DNA of 64,000 nt from positions 244,300-308,299 of the forward strand of contig NZ_PIPT01000003.1 in the NCBI RefSeq assembly GCF_003987395.1, given 5' to 3'. Below the pieces are notes generated by a model. That model saw only the letters and a program-made list of their open reading frames with translations, was not told where the DNA came from and made no database searches. This DNA comes from Pseudidiomarina aquimaris. GTDB lineage: Bacteria > Pseudomonadota > Gammaproteobacteria > Enterobacterales > Alteromonadaceae. Made by a program: the position numbers and the translations under genes. Of the stretch, positions 55,868-64,000 are shown piece by piece (within the stretch, counting starts at the first letter, position 1; every line of letters begins with the position of its first letter).

Positions 55868-58675
55868 ATGCAAGATGGCGTAATGCAAGCCTGGCTTGAA
55901 TCCTCCCACCTAGCTGGTGGTAACATGGCGTACGTTGAGGAACTCTTTGAGTTGTACCTCGACGATCCGACTGCTGTTGGTGATGAATGGCGAAGCTTCT
56001 TCGACCAGTTGCCGCGTGAAGGAAGCGGCCATGACACCAAGCACAGTGAAATTCGTGAGCAATTCCGCACCCTTGCTAAGAACAAACTTAAGCAAGCGGG
56101 GACGGTAGTTGCGGGTGCCCCTGATCAGAAGCAGGTACGTGTACTGCAACTGATCAATGCCTATCGATTCCGTGGTCATCAACACGCGAACCTTGATCCG
56201 CTCGATTTATGGAAGCAGGAGCAAGTTCCAGACCTCTCTTTGGAGCATCACGAGCTCTCTAAAGACGATTTCGACAAAGAATTCAATGTGGGTTCGTTAG
56301 CTGTAGGTCAAGAGACCATGAAGCTGGGCGAAATCCATCAGCTACTTGAGCAGATTTATTGTGGCTCGATTGGCGCTGAATACATGCACATCGTATCGAC
56401 TGAAGAGAAACGTTGGATTCAGCAACGTCTTGAAGGTGTGCGCGGACGCCCAGAATTTAAGTCTGAGCAGCAGAAAAAAATCCTGAAAGAGCTGATTGCT
56501 GCCGACGGCCTAGAAAAGTATTTAGGCTCGAAATTTCCAGGCGCAAAACGTTTCTCATTAGAGGGGGGCGACAGCCTCATCCCAATGCTGAAAGCGTTGA
56601 TTAGCCGCGCAGGTGAGCAGGGTACGAAAGAAGCCGTTATCGGTATGGCGCACCGTGGGCGTTTGAACGTTTTAGTTAACGTGCTCGGTAAAAAGCCACA
56701 AGATTTGTTCGACGAGTTCGCCGGTAAGCACGCAGCCAGCAAAGGCTCAGGCGATGTGAAGTACCACATGGGCTTCTCATCTGACTTCGCGACCCCAGGT
56801 GGTGACGTGCATTTGGCCTTGGCGTTCAACCCGTCACACTTGGAAATCGTGAACCCGGTCGTTATGGGCTCGGTGCGCGCACGTATGGACCGCTTGGGCG
56901 ACAAAGATGGCTCAAAAGTATTGCCAATCACCATTCACGGTGACTCAGCAATCGCCGGTCAGGGTATCGTGCAAGAAACCTTCAACATGTCACAAACGCG
57001 GGCCTTCCAGTGCGGTGGTTCGATTCGTATCGTGGTCAACAACCAAGTCGGTTTTACCACCTCGAAGCGCGAAGACACGCGTTCAACGCAGTACTGTACT
57101 GATATCGCGAAAATGGTGCAGGCACCGATTTTCCACGTTAACGCAGATGACCCAGAAGCTGTTGTCTTTGTTACGCAATTGGCGATTGATTTCCGCAATG
57201 AATTCAAACGGGACGTCATGATTGACCTAGTGTGTTACCGCCGTCACGGCCACAACGAAGCCGATGAGCCGAGCGCAACACAGCCAGTGATGTATGCCAA
57301 AGTGAAGAAGCATCCTGTGGCACGCAGTATTTATGCGAAGCGTCTTGCTGATGCTGGAGTGATTGAAAGTGATGCCGAAGACAGCTTCGTCAGCGACTAC
57401 CGTGATCAGCTCGACAAGGGCGAAATCGTCGTTGACGAATGGCGTGAAATGAAAGCGCACTCGAGTGATTGGTCACAGTACATCGGTAACGAGTGGGACG
57501 TTGAATACGACGCCAAGATCAGTAAAGCACAGCTTGAAGAGATTGGCGTTGCGATGAGTACAGTCCCAGAGGGTTACAAGCTCCATTCACGCGTGAAGAA
57601 AGTGTATGACGAACGCATGAAGATGGCGAAAGGCGAAAAGAAAGCCGATTGGGGCTTTGCTGAAACCCTAGCCTACGCGACCCTTGTCGACGAAGGCATT
57701 CATATTCGTCTAACAGGTCAAGACAGCGGCCGTGGTACGTTCTTCCACCGTCACGCGGTATTGCATAACCAGAAAGATGCATCGACCTACATGCCGTTGA
57801 ATAATATCCGTGAAGGCCAAGGCCCGATCGAAATTTATGACTCGGTATTGTCTGAAGCGGCGGTGGTCGCATTTGAATACGGTTACGCAACCGCAGAGCC
57901 GAAAGCATTGGTGATGTGGGAAGCCCAGTTCGGTGACTTCGTCAACGGTGCGCAAGTGGTGATTGACCAATTCTTAAGTTCGGGCGAACAAAAGTGGGGC
58001 CGTTTATGCGGTCTGACCATGTTGTTGCCTCACGGCTACGAAGGTCAGGGACCAGAACACAGTTCTGCACGTTTAGAGCGCTTCTTGCAGCTATCAGCGG
58101 ACCATAACTGGTCGGTGTGTGTACCGACAACGCCGGCGCAAGTCTTCCATATGCTCCGTCGTCAGCAGTTACGTCCTGTACGTCGTCCGCTTATTGTGAT
58201 GACACCGAAATCGTTGTTACGTCACCCATTAGCCGTTTCAGAACTTGATGAAATGACCGATGGCGTGTTCCAAAATGCGATTGGTGAAATCGATAAATTG
58301 GACGCGAAGAAAGTGAAACGCGTGATATTCTGCTCAGGCAAAGTCTACTACGATCTGTTGAAGGAGCGCCGTGAGCGCGAACAAGCAGATGTTGCAATTA
58401 TTCGTATTGAGCAGCTGTATCCGTTCCCAGCCGAAGAAGTGGCTGAGATCTTGAAAGAATACAAACATGTGAAAGATTTTGTTTGGTGCCAAGAAGAACC
58501 GCAAAACCAAGGTGCCTGGTACAGCAGCCAGCATCACTTTAGAGCGGCAATTCCAAAAGGCGCAGATTTAACTTACGCAGGTCGTGAAGCTTCGGCCGCA
58601 CCAGCAGTAGGTTATTTATCTGAACACAACAAACAGCAACAAAAATTAGTCGATGACGCGCTAACCATTAAATAG
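55868..58675 (+). CDS. sucA: 2-oxoglutarate dehydrogenase E1 component
   Basis: A 935-residue thiamine-diphosphate enzyme that decarboxylates 2-oxoglutarate and transfers the succinyl group to the lipoyl arm of SucB. The short N-terminal E1o motif (YVEELFELYLDDP), IGMAHRGRLNVLVNVLGK, HGDSAIAGQGIVQETFNMS and YRRHGHNEADEP are diagnostic, as is LPHGYEGQGPEHSSARLERF. Length equals that of E. coli SucA (933). ATG 55868 follows AAGGAAC at good spacing, and the gene lies just after a terminator. sucB begins 13 bp after its stop. Confidence 0.98.
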   Translation: MQDGVMQAWLESSHLAGGNMAYVEELFELYLDDPTAVGDEWRSFFDQLPREGSGHDTKHSEIREQFRTLAKNKLKQAGTVVAGAPDQKQVRVLQLINAYRFRGHQHANLDPLDLWKQEQVPDLSLEHHELSKDDFDKEFNVGSLAVGQETMKLGEIHQLLEQIYCGSIGAEYMHIVSTEEKRWIQQRLEGVRGRPEFKSEQQKKILKELIAADGLEKYLGSKFPGAKRFSLEGGDSLIPMLKALISRAGEQGTKEAVIGMAHRGRLNVLVNVLGKKPQDLFDEFAGKHAASKGSGDVKYHMGFSSDFATPGGDVHLALAFNPSHLEIVNPVVMGSVRARMDRLGDKDGSKVLPITIHGDSAIAGQGIVQETFNMSQTRAFQCGGSIRIVVNNQVGFTTSKREDTRSTQYCTDIAKMVQAPIFHVNADDPEAVVFVTQLAIDFRNEFKRDVMIDLVCYRRHGHNEADEPSATQPVMYAKVKKHPVARSIYAKRLADAGVIESDAEDSFVSDYRDQLDKGEIVVDEWREMKAHSSDWSQYIGNEWDVEYDAKISKAQLEEIGVAMSTVPEGYKLHSRVKKVYDERMKMAKGEKKADWGFAETLAYATLVDEGIHIRLTGQDSGRGTFFHRHAVLHNQKDASTYMPLNNIREGQGPIEIYDSVLSEAAVVAFEYGYATAEPKALVMWEAQFGDFVNGAQVVIDQFLSSGEQKWGRLCGLTMLLPHGYEGQGPEHSSARLERFLQLSADHNWSVCVPTTPAQVFHMLRRQQLRPVRRPLIVMTPKSLLRHPLAVSELDEMTDGVFQNAIGEIDKLDAKKVKRVIFCSGKVYYDLLKERREREQADVAIIRIEQLYPFPAEEVAEILKEYKHVKDFVWCQEEPQNQGAWYSSQHHFRAAIPKGADLTYAGREASAAPAVGYLSEHNKQQQKLVDDALTIK

Positions 58676-58688
58676 GTGACAATTGACC

Positions 58689-60257
58689 ATGGCTATTGAT
58701 ATTAAAGTTCCACAACTCCCTGAATCTGTTGCAGATGCAACAGTCGCTACTTGGCACGTTAAGCCAGGTGACAAAGTGTCGCGCGATCAAAATCTGGTCG
58801 ACATCGAAACCGACAAGGTTGTCCTTGAAGTTGTTGCGCCAGAAGACGGCGTAATTGGCGAAATTATCGCTGAAGAAGGTGCAACTGTTGGCGCGGACGA
58901 AGTCATCGGTAAGCTGGAAAAAGGCGACGGCGCTGCAGCCAAGTCTGACGACAAAAAGTCGGATGACAAAAAGTCTGATGAGAAGAAGTCTGATGAGAAG
59001 AAGTCAGAAGACAAGAAAGAAGAGAAGTCAGCAGCCAAAGCAGGTAGCGGCGAGAAACTCGAAGTTAAAGTTCCTCAGCTGCCAGAGTCAGTAGCTGACG
59101 CTACCATCGCTGCATGGCACGTGAAAGCGGGCGAGAAAGTGACCCGTGACCAGAACTTGGTCGATATCGAGACCGACAAAGTGGTGCTCGAAGTTGTAGC
59201 CCCAGCTGACGGTGTACTTGCTGAAATCAAGCAAGAAGAAGGCGCAACTGTCGGTGCCGATGACGTCATCGGTATCGTTGAAGCAGGCGGCGAAGCTGCA
59301 GCTGCTTCTGACGATGCGAAATCATCTGACAAATCTGCCGACAGCAGCGACTCGGATGACGACAGCGACAGCGAAGTTGCTGGTCCAGCCGTACGCCGTT
59401 TGTTGGCTGAGCACGACCTGAAAGCGTCTGACGTGAAAGGCACTGGTAAAGGCGGTCGTGTCACCAAAGAAGACGTTGAGAAACACGTTAAAGAAGGCGG
59501 TAAGAAAGAAGCGCCTGCAGCCGCGAAGAGCGAAAGCAGCGCACCAGCAGCTGGCGATCGTGACCAGAAGCGCGTTCCGATGACGCGTCTGCGTAAGACT
59601 ATCGCCAAGCGTCTGCTTGAAGCGAAGAACGCAACGGCGATGTTGACCACTTTCAACGAAGTCAACATGAAGCCAATCATGGACTTGCGTAAGAAGTACA
59701 AAGACGAGTTTGAGAAGCGTCATGACACGCGTCTTGGCTTCATGGGCTTCTACGTGAAAGCTGTTACCGAAGCGCTGAAACGCTTCCCTGAAGTGAATGC
59801 GTCAATTGACGGTGATGACATTGTGTATCACAACTATTTCGACATCAGCATTGCTGTGTCAACGCCACGTGGCTTGGTAACCCCTGTGTTACGTGACACT
59901 GACAAGATGAGCATCGCTGAAATCGAGAACGGCATCCGCGACCTTGCTATCAAAGGTCGTGACGGCAAGTTGACTATGGACGACATGCAAGGTGGTAACT
60001 TCACTATCACTAACGGTGGCGTGTTCGGTTCACTGTTGTCGACGCCTATCTTGAATCCACCGCAAAGCGCTATCTTGGGTATGCATAAAATCCAAGATCG
60101 CCCAATGGCGGTAGACGGAAAAGTCGAAATCTTGCCGATGATGTACTTAGCATTATCGTATGACCACCGCATTATCGACGGTAAAGAGTCGGTAGGCTTC
60201 TTGGTCACTATCAAAGAGTTATTAGAAGATCCACAACGTCTGTTGTTGGACATCTAA
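58689..60257 (+). CDS. sucB: 2-oxoglutarate dehydrogenase E2 (dihydrolipoyl succinyltransferase) with two lipoyl domains
   Basis: A 522-residue E2o, versus 405 in E. coli. It carries two lipoyl domains: the first about 1-76 (lipoyl Lys43 in ETDKVVLEV), the second about 120-197 (Lys164 in the same motif). They are joined by a Lys/Asp/Ser-rich linker coded by 15-nt repeats. The E1/E3-binding domain ([24 protein letters not shown], about 233-265) precedes the catalytic domain with [15 protein letters not shown] (about 491-505, catalytic His and Asp). ATG 58689 gives the usual N-terminus. The two lipoyl domains are similar enough to suggest an internal duplication. Confidence 0.96.
   Translation: MAIDIKVPQLPESVADATVATWHVKPGDKVSRDQNLVDIETDKVVLEVVAPEDGVIGEIIAEEGATVGADEVIGKLEKGDGAAAKSDDKKSDDKKSDEKKSDEKKSEDKKEEKSAAKAGSGEKLEVKVPQLPESVADATIAAWHVKAGEKVTRDQNLVDIETDKVVLEVVAPADGVLAEIKQEEGATVGADDVIGIVEAGGEAAAASDDAKSSDKSADSSDSDDDSDSEVAGPAVRRLLAEHDLKASDVKGTGKGGRVTKEDVEKHVKEGGKKEAPAAAKSESSAPAAGDRDQKRVPMTRLRKTIAKRLLEAKNATAMLTTFNEVNMKPIMDLRKKYKDEFEKRHDTRLGFMGFYVKAVTEALKRFPEVNASIDGDDIVYHNYFDISIAVSTPRGLVTPVLRDTDKMSIAEIENGIRDLAIKGRDGKLTMDDMQGGNFTITNGGVFGSLLSTPILNPPQSAILGMHKIQDRPMAVDGKVEILPMMYLALSYDHRIIDGKESVGFLVTIKELLEDPQRLLLDI
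58941..59015 (+). repeat. Five tandem 15-nt repeats in the SucB interdomain linker
   Basis: Five near-identical 15-nt units starting AAGTC encode K-S-D/E-D/E-K-type pentapeptides. They occupy the linker between the two lipoyl domains. Two units (58971-58985, 58986-59000) are identical at the DNA level, pointing to recent slippage. Confidence 0.85.
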
Positions 60258-60266
60258 GCAAAGTAA

Positions 60267-60309
60267 AGCCGCACGTAGCAGGGTATTTGCACGTGCGGCT
60301 GTCTTTTTT
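60267..60309 (+). terminator. Rho-independent terminator between sucB and sucC
   Basis: AGCCGCACGT (60267-60276) pairs with ACGTGCGGCT (60291-60300) around a 14-nt loop, followed by gtctttttt. It begins 10 bp after the sucB stop and separates sucAB from sucCD. Confidence 0.85.
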
Positions 60310-60395
60310 GCGCGCAAAACTGTAAAATACGCGCGAAATTTTCGGGTAAGCAGCACTTCGCTGCTTTTGTTGTTCAAACGAATCGGAAGATCATC

Positions 60396-61562
60396 ATGAA
60401 TTTGCATGAGTATCAGGCTAAACAACTCTTCAAAGAGTTCGGATTGCCAGTATCTGAAGGCTTCGCAGTTGATACTGCAGACGAAGCCGTCGAAGCTGCC
60501 AAGAAAATTGGCGGTGAGCGTTGGGTAGTTAAAGCACAAGTGCACGCCGGTGGCCGTGGTAAAGCGGGCGGTGTAAAGCTTGTTTCTAGCCATGACGAAG
60601 TACGTGACTTTGCTAACAACTGGTTAGGCAAAAACTTGGTCACCTACCAAACAGACGCGAACGGTCAGCCGGTTGCGAAAATCTTGGTTGAGAGCCTTAC
60701 TGATATCGCTTCAGAACTGTACTTAGGCGCAGTTGTTGACCGCGCAACACGTAAAATCGTGTTCATGGCGTCAACCGAAGGTGGTGTTGAAATCGAGAAA
60801 GTTGCAGAAGAAACACCTGAAAAAATCTTGAAAGCTGTGATTGATCCAACTGTGGGTGCGCAGCCATACCAAGGTCGTGAGCTTGGCTTTAAACTGGGCC
60901 TTAACCCAGACCAAGTGAAGCAGTTCACCAAAATCTTCTTAGGCCTAGCGGCCATGTTCGAGCAGTACGACTTCGCATTGCTTGAAATCAACCCATTGGT
61001 TATCACTGAGCAAGGCAACCTGCACTGCTTAGACGGTAAGATCAACATCGACAGCAACGCGCTATACCGTCAGCCGAAGATCCGCGAAATGCACGATCCT
61101 TCGCAAGAAGACGAGCGCGAAGCGCAAGCAGCGAAGTGGGAACTTAACTACGTTGCGCTTGATGGCAACATCGGTTGTATGGTTAACGGTGCTGGCTTGG
61201 CGATGGGTACGATGGACATCGTTAAACTTGCCGGTGGTCAACCTGCAAACTTCTTGGACGTTGGTGGCGGCGCAACTAAAGAGCGTGTTACTGAAGCATT
61301 CAAAATCATCTTGTCTGATGACGCAGTACAAGCCGTACTGGTTAACATCTTCGGTGGTATCGTCCGTTGTGACATGATCGCAGAAGGTATCATGGGCGCA
61401 GTTGAAGAAGTTGGCGTTAAAGTTCCAGTTGTTGTTCGTCTTGAAGGTAACAACGCAGAACTAGGTCGTCAGAAATTAGCAGAAAGTGGCCTGAACATCA
61501 TCGCAGCAGAGAGCTTGTCTGACGCTGCTGATAAAGTGGTTGCTGCGGCAGGAGGTCAATAA
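60396..61562 (+). CDS. sucC: Succinyl-CoA synthetase beta subunit (ADP-forming)
   Basis: A 388-residue ATP-grasp subunit that binds nucleotide and, with SucD, converts succinyl-CoA to succinate with ATP formation. [37 protein letters not shown] and [14 protein letters not shown] are diagnostic. Length equals that of E. coli SucC. AATCGGAAG lies upstream of the ATG, and the stop overlaps the sucD start (TAATG), ensuring equal synthesis of the two subunits. It probably has its own promoter, because a terminator separates it from sucB. Confidence 0.98.
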   Translation: MNLHEYQAKQLFKEFGLPVSEGFAVDTADEAVEAAKKIGGERWVVKAQVHAGGRGKAGGVKLVSSHDEVRDFANNWLGKNLVTYQTDANGQPVAKILVESLTDIASELYLGAVVDRATRKIVFMASTEGGVEIEKVAEETPEKILKAVIDPTVGAQPYQGRELGFKLGLNPDQVKQFTKIFLGLAAMFEQYDFALLEINPLVITEQGNLHCLDGKINIDSNALYRQPKIREMHDPSQEDEREAQAAKWELNYVALDGNIGCMVNGAGLAMGTMDIVKLAGGQPANFLDVGGGATKERVTEAFKIILSDDAVQAVLVNIFGGIVRCDMIAEGIMGAVEEVGVKVPVVVRLEGNNAELGRQKLAESGLNIIAAESLSDAADKVVAAAGGQ

Positions 61563-62434
61563 TGTCTATCTTGATCGATAAAAACACCAAAGTTATCTGC
61601 CAGGGTTTCACTGGTGGTCAGGGTACTTTCCACTCTGAACAAGCAATTGCTTACGGTACGCAAATGGTTGGCGGTGTAACCCCAGGTAAAGGCGGTCAAA
61701 CGCACCTTGGTTTGCCAGTCTTCAACACTGTGCGCGAAGCAGTAGAACAAACTGGCGCAACAGCGTCTGTTATCTACGTACCAGCACCTTTCTGTAAAGA
61801 CTCAATCATCGAAGCTGCGGACGCAGGTATCGAGTTGATCGTCTGTATCACTGAAGGTATCCCGACGTTGGATATGCTTTACGTGAAAGAATACTTGACG
61901 CACAAAGGCGTGCGCATGATCGGTCCAAACTGCCCAGGCGTTATTACTCCTGACGAGTGTAAGATCGGTATCATGCCTGGTCACATCCACAAAGCAGGTA
62001 AAGTGGGCATCGTTTCACGTTCAGGTACCTTGACTTATGAAGCCGTGAAGCAAACTACAGACGAAGGCTTCGGCCAGTCGACCTGTGTTGGTATCGGTGG
62101 TGACCCAATTCCTGGTTCTAACTTCATCGACATTCTCGAAATGTTCGAAAAAGATCCAGCGACTGAAGCTATCGTGATGATCGGTGAGATCGGCGGTACT
62201 GCAGAAGAAGAAGCTGCTGAGTACATCAAGCACAACGTGACTAAGCCTGTGGTATCTTACATCGCTGGTGTAACTGCTCCTCCGGGCAAGCGTATGGGTC
62301 ACGCAGGTGCTATCATCTCTGGTGGTAAAGGTACTGCAGACGAAAAATTCGCAGCACTTGAAGCCGCTGGCGTTAAAACCGTACGCAGCTTGGCTGATAT
62401 CGGTAAAGCATTGCGCGAGAAAACTGGCTGGTAA
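61562..62434 (+). CDS. sucD: Succinyl-CoA synthetase alpha subunit
   Basis: A 290-residue CoA-binding and phosphohistidine subunit. [20 protein letters not shown] at the start, [20 protein letters not shown] and [13 protein letters not shown] (phosphorylated His in GHAGA) are conserved. GGTCAATAATG couples it to sucC, with GGAGG about 6 nt before the start. It is followed by a terminator, after which an accessory region starts. Confidence 0.98.
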   Translation: MSILIDKNTKVICQGFTGGQGTFHSEQAIAYGTQMVGGVTPGKGGQTHLGLPVFNTVREAVEQTGATASVIYVPAPFCKDSIIEAADAGIELIVCITEGIPTLDMLYVKEYLTHKGVRMIGPNCPGVITPDECKIGIMPGHIHKAGKVGIVSRSGTLTYEAVKQTTDEGFGQSTCVGIGGDPIPGSNFIDILEMFEKDPATEAIVMIGEIGGTAEEEAAEYIKHNVTKPVVSYIAGVTAPPGKRMGHAGAIISGGKGTADEKFAALEAAGVKTVRSLADIGKALREKTGW

Positions 62435-62462
62435 GCCACGTTTTTTAGCAACAAGCTAAGCG

Positions 62463-62497
62463 AAAGGCACCTTCGGCAACGTTGGTGCCTTTTTTGT
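62463..62497 (+). terminator. Rho-independent terminator of sucCD
   Basis: AAAGGCACC (62463-62471) pairs with GGTGCCTTT (62484-62492), with a 12-nt loop and a T-run. It lies 28 bp after the sucD stop. Confidence 0.9.
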
Positions 62498-62637
62498 GTG
62501 TGTATACTAAGTTTTGCATAGGTGTTTTTAGTATGTTAAAAATGCTTTGACAAAATCTAAATGCCAAATAAAACAACAATATAATGGATCGTGCAAACGG
62601 ATGTTCTAGCTCCGTGCTGTAGCGTGGGCGGCATTAC

Positions 62638-63486
62638 TTGGCGAACAGCCAAAGCCATAACCCGTACAGCTACATCATGAACAATCCGCTGGCGGGCACC
62701 GACCCGAGCGGGTATCTTTGGTGTGGTACTGGGGCGCTGGAGAAAGCGGAGTGCAATGACGAGCGGAAGCATAAACGCCGCGACTCCGGGAGTGTTGGAT
62801 TTAGAGCCGCCGAAACCTACTGGGTACACCGCGGTTCAGCGGCTAGCAACGGTGCTCGGCATAGCCCTCGCAGCGCTGCCAATGGTGAGCGGGAGCGTGG
62901 TGCGATTGGTGGGCCTGGGGAGGGTGGTGGCGGTGGAAGACATACAAGCGATATAGAAAAGGAGCTTGGTGGAAGTTTATTTGAGGCTACTGAAGACGGA
63001 TGGACCCTCAACTGGAGTGAAAATGTCACTAGAGAAGATAAATCAGATCTAGTTGGGCAGTCTGAGGATTCTTTTTATGTTGGGTTAGTTGACGAGTTAA
63101 CTCGTCAGGCGCAAAACCTTAAAAATGCCAAGGTCGACCCTAGTGACACCAATGATAACTTCTTAATACAAGGCTTAAACAGTAGCGCATTCAGGAAATA
63201 CACAATGACATCAGATGTGTATGAAAATTACACTCAAGTGTCAGGTGAAATAGTTTATTCGCTTCGGAATGTCAACACCAATGAAACAAGGTTCCTTAGG
63301 CGGGAAAATATATCCGGAAGGGAAAATATCTTCAGGTCTGCAACCCTTCGCAGTGTCGACTTTAAAGGCTTTGTTGGTGTGGCTAATCTCCCCAGAGGAA
63401 CTCAACCTCAAACCTATTTGTACTTACGACAAATGCAAAGGTCTGTAGGTAAAAACATTATAAAATTAAATGTAGGAGGAAATTAG
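62638..63486 (+). CDS. Truncated RHS-core C-terminus with variable toxin-like tip
   Basis: A frame of 282 residues opening at TTG, with no ribosome-binding site and an in-frame stop 18 bp upstream (62620-62622). The N-terminus SHNPYSYIMNNPLAGTDPSGY is the hallmark end of an RHS-repeat core, just before the strain-variable C-terminal toxin, but the whole RHS barrel is missing. The middle (about 40-105) is Gly/Arg-rich and may be out of frame. From about residue 105 (SDIEKELGGSLFEATEDGW) the DNA is AT-rich and encodes an unrecognised domain ending LRQMQRSVGKNIIKLNVGGN. It is an orphan RHS tip or pseudogene, coupled to the lipoprotein gene one base downstream. The toxin activity is unknown. Confidence 0.6.
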   Translation: MANSQSHNPYSYIMNNPLAGTDPSGYLWCGTGALEKAECNDERKHKRRDSGSVGFRAAETYWVHRGSAASNGARHSPRSAANGERERGAIGGPGEGGGGGRHTSDIEKELGGSLFEATEDGWTLNWSENVTREDKSDLVGQSEDSFYVGLVDELTRQAQNLKNAKVDPSDTNDNFLIQGLNSSAFRKYTMTSDVYENYTQVSGEIVYSLRNVNTNETRFLRRENISGRENIFRSATLRSVDFKGFVGVANLPRGTQPQTYLYLRQMQRSVGKNIIKLNVGGN

Positions 63487-63487
63487 G

Positions 63488-63910
63488 GTGAGGAAAATTA
63501 TTTACACGCTTTGCATATCTGCAATTATTTCAGGTTGTGCAGAACCTGAACCTAGCAATACTTTTAACGCAATCGTGACATTTCCAGTGAACAATCAATG
63601 TCACGACTATGTCACTCAACTAACTGTAAGTAGCGGTTCGTATAATATGTCGTATAAGCCTTTCACAGTTAAGCTTGATGCTTTTCCGCAAATATCTGGC
63701 TTCATGGAATTGCGTAGTAACAACATGTTGAATGTTGAATTGCAAAATGAAGCAATTAGGGTGATGGATGACTGTTTTGCACGAGCTAAAACCACTATCG
63801 AAGTGGCAACCCCAGAGGATTGGGTTAATGCAGGAAAAGCCATTCAATCCAACTTATTTAATGGCGTTCCTGTTGACCTTTCCCCTGAAATAACACCATA
63901 TTTTCAATGA
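63488..63910 (+). CDS. Small lipoprotein, candidate immunity protein for the RHS tip
   Basis: A 140-residue protein starting with GTG, 8 nt after AGGAGG. MRKIIYTLCISAIISGC is a lipoprotein signal with Cys17 as the acylation site, so the product faces the periplasm. The mature region has Cys38 and Cys95, which could form a disulfide, and no enzyme motif. It starts one base after the RHS-tip stop in AT-rich DNA, the usual place for the immunity gene of a polymorphic toxin. No family is recognised, so the immunity role is inferred from position. Confidence 0.6.
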   Translation: MRKIIYTLCISAIISGCAEPEPSNTFNAIVTFPVNNQCHDYVTQLTVSSGSYNMSYKPFTVKLDAFPQISGFMELRSNNMLNVELQNEAIRVMDDCFARAKTTIEVATPEDWVNAGKAIQSNLFNGVPVDLSPEITPYFQ

Positions 63911-63921
63911 GATTTCAGTTT

Positions 63922-64000
63922 TTATGCCACCTGGTTTGCGTACTCAACTGGCGGTAAATAATTCAATGAACTGTGTGGGCGTTCTTCGTTGTAATGCCGC
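63922..64000 (-). mobile_element. IS3-family transposase OrfB, C-terminal end (partial)
   Basis: On the minus strand the frame entering from the right edge reads RHYNEERPHSSLNYLPPVEY and ends ANQVA followed by TAA (63922-63924). The RPHSSL motif with preceding YN is the classic C-terminus of the rve-type integrase domain of IS3-family transposases. The rest of the element lies beyond the window. The inverted repeat end should be within 63911-63922, but is too short to call here. Confidence 0.85.

Noticed and set aside
62546..62583. TTGACA followed by TATAAT upstream of the RHS remnant
   Set aside because: The boxes are about 27 nt apart, far from the 16-18 nt needed, so they cannot form one sigma-70 promoter.

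Overview
The window is a stretch of gammaproteobacterial chromosome. The order sdhCDAB-sucAB-sucCD beside a divergent gltA, the split LolC/LolE permeases, a CsiV-type gene next to mfd, and an msbA-lpxK-ycaR-kdsB block all fit the order Alteromonadales. My best guess is an Idiomarina or Pseudidiomarina relative. This rests on gene content and protein style read by eye, not on a database search.

Left part (1-13 kb): several c-di-GMP signalling genes come first. They are the N-terminal part of a secreted beta-propeller sensor running off the left edge, a PAS-GGDEF cyclase, and a membrane GGDEF-EAL phosphodiesterase convergent with it; a second PAS-GGDEF cyclase lies at 12-13 kb. Between them are glutathione-dependent formaldehyde detoxification (frmA-fghA), an M16 protease lipoprotein, nucleoside salvage (uridine kinase plus a CNT nucleoside transporter) and the thioesterase tesB.

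Middle part (13-33 kb): acnA with a strong terminator; a folK-like/folM-like pteridine pair; then a tightly coupled five-gene module at 17281-22432. The module contains an FN3-like membrane protein, a sodium:solute symporter, a 40-residue membrane peptide, an atypical aspartate-carbamoyltransferase-like enzyme and a long AsnB-type amidotransferase. After it come an alkaline phosphatase lipoprotein, a small heat-shock gene with a sigma-32 promoter and a ROSE-like RNA thermometer, an ECF sigma/anti-sigma/PDZ operon, an ExeM-type nuclease with a MarR regulator, csiV and mfd.

Right part (33-62 kb): lipoprotein export (lolCDE), a DUF2062 protein, comEC, and the lipid A/Kdo block msbA-lpxK-ycaR-kdsB. 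These are followed by a tripartite-efflux operon with one adaptor and two RND pumps (43-50 kb), then TCA-cycle genes: gltA on the minus strand and sdhCDAB, sucAB, sucCD on the plus strand, with terminators between the last three groups. SucB carries two lipoyl domains.

Right edge (62.4-64 kb): an AT-richer accessory patch follows the sucD terminator. It has a truncated RHS-core/toxin-tip ORF, a small lipoprotein that is a candidate immunity protein, and the end of an IS3-family transposase entering from the right edge.

The most unusual parts are the symporter/carbamoyltransferase/AsnB module, the orphan RHS tip with a lipoprotein partner, several stem-loops that would hide ribosome-binding sites, and a perfect 31-bp palindrome inside fghA.
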